This document shows, piece after piece, positions 56,301 to 64,000 of a DNA stretch of 64,000 bases (positions within the stretch are counted from its first letter, which is position 1; every line of letters begins with the position of its first letter). Under the pieces are notes generated by a model, which did no database searches, had not been told where the DNA came from, and was given only the letters and a program-made list of their open reading frames with translations. The position numbers and the translations under genes were made by a program. This DNA is from Burkholderia vietnamiensis LMG 10929 (GTDB taxonomy: Bacteria; Pseudomonadota; Gammaproteobacteria; Burkholderiales; Burkholderiaceae), in NCBI RefSeq assembly GCF_000959445.1, contig NZ_CP009631.1, forward strand, positions 3,253,417 to 3,317,416, given 5' to 3'.

Positions 56301-57461
56301 GTACAAAAACTGGCTCGCGAACGCTTTGACATGGAGAAATATGTCGAGCATCTGGATCGCCTCGGAAGATCAGCAGGCATCGGAACAAAGCAGGAACGAG
56401 AAGATGCGCGACTTATTTCTGATGCGAATCTCTTTGATGCGCCGATTTATCTAGGCCCCCTCACGCAATCTACCTCCATCTCAACAGCGATCGAAATGTA
56501 TGTGACGCAGTCGAGCAAAATCGACTACTCGCGCATCCCTGTCTCTGGCGCATATACACGGCGACCCGTCGCCGGATTTAATCCATACACCTACGCCCGA
56601 GCACGCATGGTCGGCAGTCAAACCAATAGATATGGCGATCCCTATGCCCACTATCTAAGGCAGGGAAGCCCATTGGGTCCATGGAAGCATCCAGTTCTCC
56701 GTGTTGAGGAACTGCAACATGACAGCGCACCGACCAATCTCAGGGTCGCATTGCACGCTCATTTCCACTACACAGACCATGTTGAAAATTTAATGCATGC
56801 GGTTTTAGCCAACTCGCATCCATGTCGGCTTATTATCACCACCGACACGGACGCAAAGGCAGCCGAAATTAATATAATAACCGAGCGATACGGACTACCT
56901 GCGGATATTCTCGTACTTGAAAATCGAGGACGAGATATCGGACCCTTCGTGCATGTGCTTGGTGAAATCGGTGATCAATATGATGTTTTGGGACACGTAC
57001 ATGGAAAGCGCAGCCTGTCCACGTCAAACGTAAATGTCGACTTTGGAGAGCGGTGGCGTGTATTTCTCTGGCAACACCTCATCGGCGATAGTATGCCAGT
57101 GATGGATATGATTATTCGCGCCTTCCATGAAGAGTTGACTCTCGGGCTAGTATTTCCGGAGGATCCTCATCTGATTGGATGGGAAGAGAATTTCGAGGTC
57201 GCAAAAGACTTAGCGAAGCGAATGCAATTGAAATCACCGCTCCCCGAAACGATCGATTTCCCTGTTGGCACGATGTTCTGGGCTCGCCCCGCCGCAATCC
57301 GCCGACTCTTGGCTCTGGAGCTCTCTCCACAAGATTATCCAGAAGAGCCGCTTCCCACGGACGGGACTATGCTGCACGCACTCGAGCGCCTACTCCCGAT
57401 TATTGTCGAGGATGCGGGCTACCATTTCGCAACCACGTATCTACCACGGTACGTTCGATAA
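53319..57461 (+). CDS. giant multidomain glycosyltransferase: sulfotransferase-like, coiled coil, GT4, RgpF
   Basis: The product is 1380 aa. In order: a sulfotransferase-like P-loop domain (A-P-P-R-S-G-G-A-E-L at 15-24, RHPSETAESL later, QYDELVGNW); a long coiled coil (about 280-435); S-T-S-W-R-V-S-R-P-L-R near 439; a repeat-like linker (FDPVYYGERYPDIV); a GT4-type GT-B domain (about 637-1020, with IAHEASRTGAPILAWN and RLDPLPNVSIDA); and a C-terminal rhamnan-synthesis F domain (about 1141-1380, with ENRGRDIGPFVHVLGEI and FPVGTMFWARP). It probably polymerises or caps a rhamnose-containing chain at the inner membrane. The first 440 residues mirror the upstream gene's layout. Confidence 0.75.
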   Translation: MTSPAHSSRLILVAAPPRSGGAELATLLKLLGIGQPIANSELAHSVYDKRASTVAEFHQSLFTALASKWDDPVPLREEWIRSSAVCLCSDQVTEALRADLDGYREAALYDVGMCRLLAVWYPIAERMNRTDITVIPIRHPSETAESLWLRDGLFRAHALLVWLTSFVSIEYASRGRKRVFLQYDELVGNWRAAAKGLATSMDIVWPRDPERAAPDVDRSVKEMRSNRPLRSQSLNGADTLSSVVERAWKAAILLVANASDPDALQLMDAIREDLGPASELYGSVIIELQAKYARDLASQSRTIRERDSVLADRTTRLVDAEMRFVKLHQRAENREKEISNYESRVAQLTADFSAAERELRYKARELHSMRELVNTLREKHANAGIELEQKNNDFTNTELNKLSAQLQLATANLQKLQQEHQLSVDALRAAEIELDNMRASTSWRVSRPLRSVGRSIPLGPRRIMKNILRAGWRTATPWRNAERRRLAELARTGTLSAVTSADVHSPIKNISGTTCATAMDAPLIKTPQVTVGPDDLHIANLIRDSEFFSAETYDGQAHAREIGMDPALHYVLYGEKQGLMPSDKFDPVYYGERYPDIVAWGGNRLSHYIARGRAEQRYGLPVTDTEILPTNTLNPDKPTVLVIAHEASRTGAPILAWNICRALRARANVVAVLMRGGALEEPFAEVADAVVGPPIADVFNPADGRRFGHRLADTYKPLYVIANSVETRSLVPGLAEYGVPVVALVHEFSGYTKPIGSLQRLYEQAAEIVFPADIVKRSSENDYPALRLRHAHVLPQGPSEVPKSNMSKSSVPLPRKTCSVKEKLRPEEAKNSLLVVGMGFVDWRKGVDLFVSALTALASRAPTVDVRFVWVGHGFKVSDRLDIASYLAEQVERSGIGDRFAFLDAVENVEDIYAEADVLFLSSRLDPLPNVSIDAALRGIPIVCFADASGMAEILMSDEATQELVVAHLDAGAAAIAIGKLATDRNRLKQLGTAVQKLARERFDMEKYVEHLDRLGRSAGIGTKQEREDARLISDANLFDAPIYLGPLTQSTSISTAIEMYVTQSSKIDYSRIPVSGAYTRRPVAGFNPYTYARARMVGSQTNRYGDPYAHYLRQGSPLGPWKHPVLRVEELQHDSAPTNLRVALHAHFHYTDHVENLMHAVLANSHPCRLIITTDTDAKAAEINIITERYGLPADILVLENRGRDIGPFVHVLGEIGDQYDVLGHVHGKRSLSTSNVNVDFGERWRVFLWQHLIGDSMPVMDMIIRAFHEELTLGLVFPEDPHLIGWEENFEVAKDLAKRMQLKSPLPETIDFPVGTMFWARPAAIRRLLALELSPQDYPEEPLPTDGTMLHALERLLPIIVEDAGYHFATTYLPRYVR

Positions 57462-57469
57462 CGACAATG

Positions 57470-57503
57470 TGAAACAGGTGAGGCTGAAGCCTCACCTGTT
57501 TCA
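57470..57503. terminator. strong bidirectional intrinsic terminator
   Basis: TGAAACAGGTGAGGC pairs perfectly with GCCTCACCTGTTTCA over 15 bases around a TGAA loop. It lies between the convergent giant glycosyltransferase and the epimerase gene. Confidence 0.9.
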
Positions 57504-57551
57504 TTGAAGGCACGGAGTTAAAATTTACCCCAATGCCCGACCTCACCAACA

Positions 57552-58568
57552 CTATATGCCGGGCAGCCCAGCGAATCGCCCCTTGAGATATGCGATATAT
57601 CTCGAGAGCCCCTCTTCGAAGCTTATCGTCGGGTTCCAGTCCAACAAAGCCTTCGCCCGAGCGATATCGAGAACGCTTGCCGGAACATCAAAGCCGCGCG
57701 ACGGCATAAAGCTCACATCAAGCGGACGTTCTAGAATATGAGCAAGAAGCGTGATCACCTCTCTGAGCGATACCCCCCGTCCCGAACCTATGTTCACAAC
57801 TGGTTCAACGACATCAAATCGTGATCGCGGCGCACACATTGCCGCAATGAATCCAGAAACTGCATCGTCGATATAGATGTAGTCTCTAATTGCACTACCA
57901 TCCCCCCAAATTTCTATTTTCTGATTAGCAAGTGCTCGGGCTGCAAAAATCGACGCCGCCCCCAATTGACCATTTGTATTTTGTCCGGGACCGTAAGGAT
58001 TGCTTAGACGAACAACGCGCGCATCAACATTCCAGGTCCGTTGATATAAGGTTGCGTATTGTTCAGCCGCTACTTTCGACGCCCCATAAGCCGTCAAGGG
58101 GCGCAATGGGTGGTGCTCCGGAATAGGTAGCGTCTCAGCCACCCCATATACTGTGCCACCGGATGAGGCGAATACCAACGGTATATCGGGACACTTACGC
58201 AGTGCCTCAAGCAACCGAACCGTGCCGATAAGATTAGTTTCAAGGTCTCCGACAGGATCCGAATTCGCAAGACTCGGTACCGTCGACCAGGCAAGATGAA
58301 AAATACCTGAGCAACCTTCGATAGCCTCGCGCCATTCGTCCACATGGGCATCCATTCGCAATCGCCCGTTGCTGGACGAGTTCTGCGGAGTATCTGCTTT
58401 GGAGTTCGATACTCTAACAGCATGGCCGTCAGAGATAAGACGCGCGACGAGAGCGCGCCCCAAGAACCCGGTGCCGCCGGTCACCAGGAAGATCTTCTGC
58501 TGAGCCAATGACGCACTGCTCGAATTAGTCTGCTGGCCAGTTATCCGATCTATAGTTTGATAAGACAT
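57552..58568 (-). CDS. NAD-dependent sugar epimerase/dehydratase (SDR)
   Basis: The product is 338 aa. After a 24-residue leader, FLVTGGTGFLGRALVARL begins the Rossmann fold. The active site has a serine loop S-S-G-G-T-V-Y-G and Y-G-A-S-K (Tyr-x3-Lys). IRDYIYIDDAVSGFIAAM and the SFEEGLSRYIAYL end are typical of UDP-glucose 4-epimerase relatives. The sugar nucleotide is unknown. It is the last gene of a minus-strand operon that begins with rmlC/rmlD, though a 177-base gap separates it from the next gene. Confidence 0.87.
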   Translation of the reverse strand: MSYQTIDRITGQQTNSSSASLAQQKIFLVTGGTGFLGRALVARLISDGHAVRVSNSKADTPQNSSSNGRLRMDAHVDEWREAIEGCSGIFHLAWSTVPSLANSDPVGDLETNLIGTVRLLEALRKCPDIPLVFASSGGTVYGVAETLPIPEHHPLRPLTAYGASKVAAEQYATLYQRTWNVDARVVRLSNPYGPGQNTNGQLGAASIFAARALANQKIEIWGDGSAIRDYIYIDDAVSGFIAAMCAPRSRFDVVEPVVNIGSGRGVSLREVITLLAHILERPLDVSFMPSRGFDVPASVLDIARAKALLDWNPTISFEEGLSRYIAYLKGRFAGLPGI

Positions 58569-58745
58569 TAGTTAAATGACATCCTTGCTGGCATCCCAGC
58601 CTATCGATCAAAATGACATCCCAACGTTAGCTAACGGCCCCAATTGAGACAATACGTTAGCTCGACAGAATCAGTGGCCCATCCCTGCCCAGCCAATTCA
58701 GTGGGGCCGCACCCCAACATGCCTGCGACAAACCGTTCGCACGCG

Positions 58746-59732
58746 TCACAATGATCGGTCAATTTGATGCATTCGCCGCAATATACCGTCAAGCGCCCCG
58801 AAAAACATAGCACGGCAATATCTTGGACGGGGAGACACTAGTAGAGAGTAAAAAAACGCAAACTGGAATAACCGATAGGCGTGTACCGCGCGCCAAGTCC
58901 AGCACATTGGGGTCGCTGCCAGCAGCCGAATTGTGTTGCGGAACATGTAATACATGCGAACCGGACTGTGCACGGGAACCGCACGCCAGCGAATTGCCCA
59001 CAGCCGAACTATTCGATCCCCCAATTCGTGGTCTAACCTCGCCGCGCAGACACCGAACAATGCGTAACCGGCGGCATTCGCTCTCAAACACCATTCGGTA
59101 TCGACATGATCGATGAAAAAAGACTCGTTCATTACGCCAACGGACTTAAAAACCGAGCGATGTATCAGCGAACCTGACGCGATTAGAAAATCTGTCTTGA
59201 TAACAGGGCATGTTTGGGAGCAGGTCACCCGACGTACACGCCACTTGTCGAGACGAACGAATGGCCACAGTGCACCGGTGCGCGCGTCCTCGCAAACAGG
59301 ACCAACAGCACCCACGACATGGCCATTCGCGCGCAATGAAACATCTGCTCGCAGAAGCGCGTCCACCATCTGCTCAAATGGCACGCTATCATGATCGAGG
59401 AGGAGGACGTAGTCGGATCCATTTCGGATTAACTCTGCTATGCCAGTGTTTTGCGCGCTCGCTATGCCCCTATTTTCGGAAAGCTCAATAAAGGTGGCAT
59501 TGTATCTACTACATAGTGACGCCACATTCGCCACAAGTGCCCCCGAAGATCCGTTGTCTACAACTACTATCCGCTCAACCTGCTTGCCGACCGCCCTTAG
59601 TACCGCCTCCAGCTTTTCGATGTTGGGATGATAAGTAATAACAACAGCACCGACCCGTGCGTCGACGAAGTCATCGCACCGGCGTCCGATTTCTATTTCC
59701 GCGAGCTTTCGGCCTTTACTTACTGCGTTCAT
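58746..59732 (-). CDS. glycosyltransferase family 2 (rhamnosyltransferase-like)
   Basis: The product is 328 aa. It has VGAVVITYHPNIEKLEAVL, VVVDNGSSG, ENRGIASAQNTGI, a D-H-D-S catalytic metal motif (LLLDHDSVPFEQMVDALL) and SGSLIHRSVF with FFIDHVDTEWCLRA. This is the rhamnosyltransferase-type GT2 pattern (RfbF/WbbL-like). dTDP-rhamnose would be supplied by rmlC/rmlD upstream. The ATG overlaps the stop of the RgpF gene (ATGA at 59729-59732). Confidence 0.9.
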   Translation of the reverse strand: MNAVSKGRKLAEIEIGRRCDDFVDARVGAVVITYHPNIEKLEAVLRAVGKQVERIVVVDNGSSGALVANVASLCSRYNATFIELSENRGIASAQNTGIAELIRNGSDYVLLLDHDSVPFEQMVDALLRADVSLRANGHVVGAVGPVCEDARTGALWPFVRLDKWRVRRVTCSQTCPVIKTDFLIASGSLIHRSVFKSVGVMNESFFIDHVDTEWCLRANAAGYALFGVCAARLDHELGDRIVRLWAIRWRAVPVHSPVRMYYMFRNTIRLLAATPMCWTWRAVHAYRLFQFAFFYSLLVSPRPRYCRAMFFGALDGILRRMHQIDRSL

Positions 59733-61429
59733 TGCTCGTCCAGTACTAACACACCGCGCTTCGCATATCGCATCGGATCTAGGGGCCTATCGACATCAGC
59801 AGTAGACGCGCTATAGAAACCGCTATAACTAGCCGAAAGTGAAAAGACGCGCTCAATCACATGAGCGAGCGTTGCATCCCGCTGCCCCGCCTCCCGCTCA
59901 AACTCCGAAAGTTGTATGCCAAGCTTACGCAAACCGTCAAATGCTGCCGGTCTAAACCAAAACATCGTCCCCGCAAAAAATCCGAGAGACACATCTCCAT
60001 CAGCAATTCCAATGCGCGAGGCAAGGGCACGCAACCGTATCTCGTTACCTCCCCAAAAACGGGAATTAGTGAGAAACGCGTCTTCCGGCCCGACAATTCC
60101 GCAGGCCGGATTTCGACGAAACGCATTCGCGATCTTCAGTACACGGTACGAGTTACCAAGCAAACTTTCAAAAAGACTATTTCTCCACGCCCGTCCCTTG
60201 GCGCTATATACGCTCTTTTTTGAATGCACTTTGCAAACACAAAGATATCGACTCAACAAACCCGAGTTAAGCAGCGTTATGAATGGGCCCACATCCCTGC
60301 CAGTGTTCTCATGTATGTAAGGAAACACCTTACGGCCAGGTCCGGCGAACGCTCTCTTGGCCTCTAAGTATCCTCCGACATTTGTCACTGAAACGAAAAC
60401 GTCAACAGGCGCCACGATGTTGTTAAGATACTCGTTGATCTCCCCTGCCAGATCAACGTGATATAAATGTACAACAACTGCTATCTCCGCTCGAAGACTC
60501 GCGGCATTGATCGAGGAAAGCTGAAACTCAGGCAGTATTGCGTTCACCGATCCAGATTCAACAGTTCGCTTGGCGTCGTGTCGAGGCGAACCATTACGCA
60601 ACCGGATCATTTCCTCTTTAATTTCAGCAGCTCGCGCCTCGCCAACAAGCGACGCTAGATTCACAATACGCAGTTTTTTCGGATTATCGCGGAGAACCTC
60701 GCACTTCACAAATCCCAATTGCGACGCAATTCGATCCCACAAATAGTGGGTTAGGTTGGACGCTTTTACTCGACGCCAATTCACCAACTCCACTATAAAC
60801 TGAATCGGCCAAATGGCTCGCCGGCGCCCCGCAAGTCGCCATGCGACAACCAAATAATCCAGAATCGTCGGCTTGAATGCTGAATCAACGCGAGCCCCTT
60901 CGGCGATGAAACGCTGCGTCATACCAACTTCGTAATCTAGAATTATTTGCCACTTATCATCGACGACGCGCATCTCGCGCCAGAATTTAAAAAACGCTGG
61001 CGACAGCAGCAGCGACTTCCTGAACACGACAAAGTATGACTGCGCATGAGGAACAATTTGCCGAGAAACGGTCATTGCCCACATATCGCAACGCGCCTTC
61101 GCCATCCGCTCGAACACATCAAAAAAACCATGCTCGCGTACCACATAAATACTATCATTGACGATGATCAATTCATCATACGCCCAGAGATTCTCAATTG
61201 CCTCGATGCCGACCTTGAACGAATAAAAATCGTAACCAATGTTGGGTCGAGTGATCAGCGTAATTCGTGAATCACTCAGGTCCATCGCATTTGGGCGCGC
61301 CCCCGTGGACACTACGATAAGGCGATCTGCGATTTGCAGTAGTTGCCCCATCAATCGACGAGTGCGCAGAGGAAATTCTCCCGCCGCGTCAAAGTGCGCC
61401 ATAACGGCGATACGCTTAGCCCTCGTCAT
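59729..61429 (-). CDS. rhamnan synthesis F (RgpF) family protein, two-domain
   Basis: The product is 566 aa. The N-terminal part (about 1-280) has AVMAHFDAAGEFPLRTRRL, RPNIGYDFYSFKVG and ELIIVNDSIYVV, the RgpF pattern. A second, related domain (about 325-540) has AVVVHLYHVDLAGEINEYL, HENTGRDVGPFITLL, KVHSKKS and FFAGTMFWFRPAAFDGL. RgpF proteins act in rhamnose-glucan or rhamnan assembly, probably as glycosyltransferases or polymerase partners. It is coupled to neighbours by 4-base overlaps on both sides. The C-terminal domain is homologous in layout to the end of the 1380-aa protein. Confidence 0.88.
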   Translation of the reverse strand: MTRAKRIAVMAHFDAAGEFPLRTRRLMGQLLQIADRLIVVSTGARPNAMDLSDSRITLITRPNIGYDFYSFKVGIEAIENLWAYDELIIVNDSIYVVREHGFFDVFERMAKARCDMWAMTVSRQIVPHAQSYFVVFRKSLLLSPAFFKFWREMRVVDDKWQIILDYEVGMTQRFIAEGARVDSAFKPTILDYLVVAWRLAGRRRAIWPIQFIVELVNWRRVKASNLTHYLWDRIASQLGFVKCEVLRDNPKKLRIVNLASLVGEARAAEIKEEMIRLRNGSPRHDAKRTVESGSVNAILPEFQLSSINAASLRAEIAVVVHLYHVDLAGEINEYLNNIVAPVDVFVSVTNVGGYLEAKRAFAGPGRKVFPYIHENTGRDVGPFITLLNSGLLSRYLCVCKVHSKKSVYSAKGRAWRNSLFESLLGNSYRVLKIANAFRRNPACGIVGPEDAFLTNSRFWGGNEIRLRALASRIGIADGDVSLGFFAGTMFWFRPAAFDGLRKLGIQLSEFEREAGQRDATLAHVIERVFSLSASYSGFYSASTADVDRPLDPMRYAKRGVLVLDEQ

Positions 61430-62733
61430 CTTACAGCCCTGTACAAACGTGCGGCGGCTCGATACAAGCGAGGATATCGAGCAAGCACACCTCCTACCTT
61501 AAGCTTCAGTCGCCTCGCTGCGGCAGTTTCCTCCCTGACCATGCGGTGTCTCGACTGAGCCGCAACCAGGACGACATCTCGCTCAAGATCCGCGCGCTGA
61601 TCAAGCAACTCCGCAAGACCATCCTCACCAACTGCTCGGGCGAGCTTGGGATCCGACATCAAAATACGGCGAGTGTCGTCGATTTCATCGACGGCCGCCT
61701 TAGTAGCTTCTAGATAAGCAAGTCCATGCTTCAAATCGGGCTCAAGGTGACACCCTTCCCCCCACTCGTTCCAAGCGTTGACGAACAAAAATTGATGCTC
61801 GTCACCATTATTCTCTTTTGTGAATTGGACAAGCTGATGCAACCAGAATCTGTACAGATCAGGGGATGAATAAATAATTGTATGAGGATTGTTCTGCCGA
61901 CGTGCAGTGTTATCCCATGATGGAATAATCCCCCGATACCACAGATAATCCTTTGTAGTACGTTCCATCGATTGAGCGATTATTTTCCTATAATCAATCA
62001 ACCCACCAACAAACTTCTCATTCAACAGCTGCGGAAATTTGTCAGGACGATTTTCGGGCCCAATAAATGTATGCGGAGGAAACTCGACCGCGGCATCGAA
62101 CCCCCATACACGTGGATCTTCGATTCCATAAAATTGCACGGCGCAGAGGTGCAAGTCGGGGATGCCGTGCTTTCTGGCAATTTCTCGCCATCTCGAAACT
62201 GTGGCTTTGGAATCCGGGAAAAGATCTGCACGGTAAACCAACAGCATTGGCTTACCGTCTACCTTTATGGCCCGCCTGTCTTTCAAAATTGGGATCAAAT
62301 CCTCAATAAAATGACGATCCTCTTCTTCCGTATGGATTTGCTCTAATAATACATCTTTTTCTTGGCCGTCCCACGTCCGCGTCCAATTCTCGTTCGCCCA
62401 ACACACACAGAACGGAAACTCAATATCGCTTGCCAGAAAATTATTCAACGGAAGCTCTAGAATGCGGCGGCCATTGAACCAGTAATAGTAGAAGCAAAAG
62501 CCATGGACGCCATAGAGCGCAGCATATTCGGCCTGTTGGCGAATGGTGTCCACGATTCGCAAATCGTAGAATCCAAGATCGCGCGGAACATGTGGTTGAT
62601 AGTGACCAACAAAGTTAGGTTTTGCCTTCGCGACGTTGGTCCACTCGGTAAAACCGGGGCCCCACCACTCTGAATTCTCGCGAACCGGGTGAAATTGCGG
62701 CAAATAAAAAGCGATCGGCTTGATCTTCGACAT
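61426..62733 (-). CDS. WbsX-like glycoside hydrolase family 99-type protein
   Basis: The product is 435 aa. It shows the WbsX/GT-WbsX signatures: IAFYLPQFHPVRENSEWWGPGFTEWTNVAKAKP, G-F-C-F-Y-Y-Y-W-F-N-G-R-R-I-L, WANENWTRTWDG and VNAWNEWGEGCHLEPD. Such proteins occur in O-antigen clusters and are presumed to act on mannose/rhamnose-type glycans, although their precise activity is unclear. The ATG at 62733 was preferred over a GTG six codons upstream. Its end overlaps the RgpF start (ATGA). Confidence 0.88.
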   Translation of the reverse strand: MSKIKPIAFYLPQFHPVRENSEWWGPGFTEWTNVAKAKPNFVGHYQPHVPRDLGFYDLRIVDTIRQQAEYAALYGVHGFCFYYYWFNGRRILELPLNNFLASDIEFPFCVCWANENWTRTWDGQEKDVLLEQIHTEEEDRHFIEDLIPILKDRRAIKVDGKPMLLVYRADLFPDSKATVSRWREIARKHGIPDLHLCAVQFYGIEDPRVWGFDAAVEFPPHTFIGPENRPDKFPQLLNEKFVGGLIDYRKIIAQSMERTTKDYLWYRGIIPSWDNTARRQNNPHTIIYSSPDLYRFWLHQLVQFTKENNGDEHQFLFVNAWNEWGEGCHLEPDLKHGLAYLEATKAAVDEIDDTRRILMSDPKLARAVGEDGLAELLDQRADLERDVVLVAAQSRHRMVREETAAARRLKLKVGGVLARYPRLYRAAARLYRAVR

Positions 62734-62852
62734 ATACTCTGTTTCCTGCACTTCTCTTTCGAGTATCCAATACTGCGACGCAACATCGGATAACGCGACA
62801 TCCGTGCCTCATTGCATCTATTTCGGGCCGCGGGGGCGCACCAATTACGGTG

Positions 62853-63758
62853 TTACGGCAGCGCAGCCGCTGAAAATAAATCCCCCAACACATTGTTCAA
62901 TGCGTCGCGCCAATCCAACTGATGCAAGTCGAATCGTTTCATCAGTTTGCTGTTGTCTAGTAGAGAATTAAGCGGCCTACGCGCCGGCGTCGGATATTCG
63001 GAAGTCGCAATGGACAGGATTCGCTTAGTAACGATCTCCGATGGTGAGTGGAGTCGAGCCGCCTCTATAATCGCCTGCGCAAATCCGTGCCACGTCGTGG
63101 CACCAGCGGCTGTCAGGTTGAACAAGCCGCTCTCGAATGCCGCTGAACGGCGCTCCCGCATCGCTTGGCTAACAATATGTGCCGTTGCATCCGCGATCAT
63201 TCGCGCGGAAGTTGGAGCACCCTGTTGATCACCGACTATGCTTAGTTCTTCTCTTTCTGCTGCAAGGCGTAATATCGTACGCAGAAAATTCTTGCCGCGC
63301 GAACCATACACCCAGGTCGTACGAAGTGTCAGCCAATCGCCACCCTCGTGAAGAATTGCTTGCTCACCAGCGAGCTTGCTACGCCCATACGCGTTCAATG
63401 GAGCTGCCGCGTCAACTTCGGTGTATGCCGTCTTCTTCGTACCGTCAAAGACATAATCAGTCGAATAGTGGATGAGCAGTGCATTGATATCGCGCGCAGT
63501 ACGAGCCAATTCTCCGACTGCTGCACCGTTGATCTGCATAGCCACATCCACTTCGCTTTCAGCCTTGTCGACCGCCGTATAGGCTGCAGCGTTGACGATA
63601 ACGTCTGGACCTATGCGGGTGACAGCGGTTGCAGCGGCGCCTGATGATGCGAGGTCCAGTTGCTGCCGATTCAACGCAAATACTTCCCCCAAGACCGACA
63701 TGCTGCGCTGCAATTCCCAGCCAACTTGTCCGTCGCAACCTGAGATGAGAATTTTCAT
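62853..63758 (-). CDS. rmlD: dTDP-4-dehydrorhamnose reductase
   Basis: The product is 301 aa. It starts MKILISGCDGQVGWEL (NADPH-binding), has ALLIHYSTDYVFDG with the serine/threonine motif, and the catalytic Y-G-R-S-K-L-A-G-E. RmlD makes dTDP-L-rhamnose in the last step. Its ATG overlaps the stop of rmlC by four bases. It supports a rhamnose-containing polymer for the nearby glycosyltransferases. GC remains low here, so the acquired segment includes it. Confidence 0.95.
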   Translation of the reverse strand: MKILISGCDGQVGWELQRSMSVLGEVFALNRQQLDLASSGAAATAVTRIGPDVIVNAAAYTAVDKAESEVDVAMQINGAAVGELARTARDINALLIHYSTDYVFDGTKKTAYTEVDAAAPLNAYGRSKLAGEQAILHEGGDWLTLRTTWVYGSRGKNFLRTILRLAAEREELSIVGDQQGAPTSARMIADATAHIVSQAMRERRSAAFESGLFNLTAAGATTWHGFAQAIIEAARLHSPSEIVTKRILSIATSEYPTPARRPLNSLLDNSKLMKRFDLHQLDWRDALNNVLGDLFSAAALP

Positions 63759-64000
63759 TCATACACCTCACACTCGTCGAGTCGCTTGCCTGCGGCATCC
63801 TTTGCAGCCAACTGCGGAGTCACGTCGAGCGGCCACTCAATCCCCAGTTGCTCATCGTTCCAAAGCAGCGAACGTTCAAACTCGGGATACCAATAGTCCG
63901 TTGTCTTATAGAGAAATTGCGCGGTGTCGGATAACACTACAAATCCGTGCGCAAAACCGGGGGGCACCCACAACTGGCGGTGATTCCCTTCCGACAACTT
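63755..64000 (-). CDS. rmlC: dTDP-4-dehydrorhamnose 3,5-epimerase (partial, N terminus outside the window)
   Basis: About 81 C-terminal residues are visible. H-R-Q-L-W-V-P-P-G-F-A-H-G-F-V-V-L-S-D and Y-K-T-T-D-Y-W-Y-P-E-F-E-R-S-L are the RmlC cupin core and substrate-binding residues. RmlC epimerises dTDP-4-keto-6-deoxyglucose before RmlD reduces it. The gene continues beyond position 64000; rmlA and rmlB probably lie further upstream, as in other Burkholderia O-antigen loci. Confidence 0.95.
   Translation of the reverse strand, partial: KLSEGNHRQLWVPPGFAHGFVVLSDTAQFLYKTTDYWYPEFERSLLWNDEQLGIEWPLDVTPQLAAKDAAGKRLDECEVYE

Noticed and set aside
1..64000. CRISPR arrays, prophage or integrative-element attachment sites
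   Set aside because: No regularly spaced repeats and no integrase or phage structural genes were seen. The tRNA-Gly gene has no visible duplicated 3' end downstream.

Overview
The window is high-GC proteobacterial chromosome, and its gene content points to Burkholderia, most likely the B. cepacia complex. The evidence is a Kdo 3-hydroxylase next to waaA and waaC, an orphan rpsU among small Burkholderia-type hypotheticals, a urt-ure urea locus, and an O-antigen locus running from a wbpM-type dehydratase to rmlC/rmlD. Genus is fairly secure; species cannot be fixed by eye.

Region 1 (1-18100) is core housekeeping DNA. It holds a DUF2520 dehydrogenase-like protein, YggT, a crcB-DUF190 pair, a secreted S53 peptidase, a sirtuin, a nudK-DUF4406 pair, a DeoR-type regulator behind a 10-bp-periodic repeat array, a two-gene chromate transporter whose first gene carries an amber stop, rpsU with small unknown genes, a probable orphan immunity protein, tRNA-Gly(CCC), trmB, uppP, a DUF1439 lipoprotein, hemN, pcm and a rhodanese.

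Region 2 (18100-29900) is a complete urea-use locus: urtABCDE (ABC urea importer), then ureD-ureABC-ureE-ureF-ureG (nickel urease and its maturation factors). Two sigma-54 promoters with correct -24/-12 spacing precede urtA and ureA, so uptake and hydrolysis are probably switched on together by nitrogen limitation.

Region 3 (29900-40500) is envelope sugar metabolism. waaA, kdoO, waaC and a phosphomannomutase lie on the minus strand. A flippase, two glycosyltransferases, galE and a WecA/MraY-type transferase lie on the plus strand.

Region 4 (40500-64000) is the O-antigen or surface-polysaccharide locus: wbpM-type dehydratase, WbpL-type initiating transferase, SDR epimerase, GT2, Wzt/Wzm exporter, an IS30 element, an O-acyltransferase broken at a G7 tract, a GT61 enzyme, two proteins sharing a sulfotransferase-like/coiled-coil/STSWR module (the second fused to glycosyltransferase and RgpF domains, 1380 aa), an epimerase, GT2, a two-domain RgpF protein, WbsX, rmlD and partial rmlC. 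GC falls inside the GT2 gene near 44760 and stays low to the window end, which indicates a horizontally exchanged cassette. The gene set suggests a rhamnose-containing polymer exported by an ABC transporter, with possible phase-variable acylation and possible sulfation.
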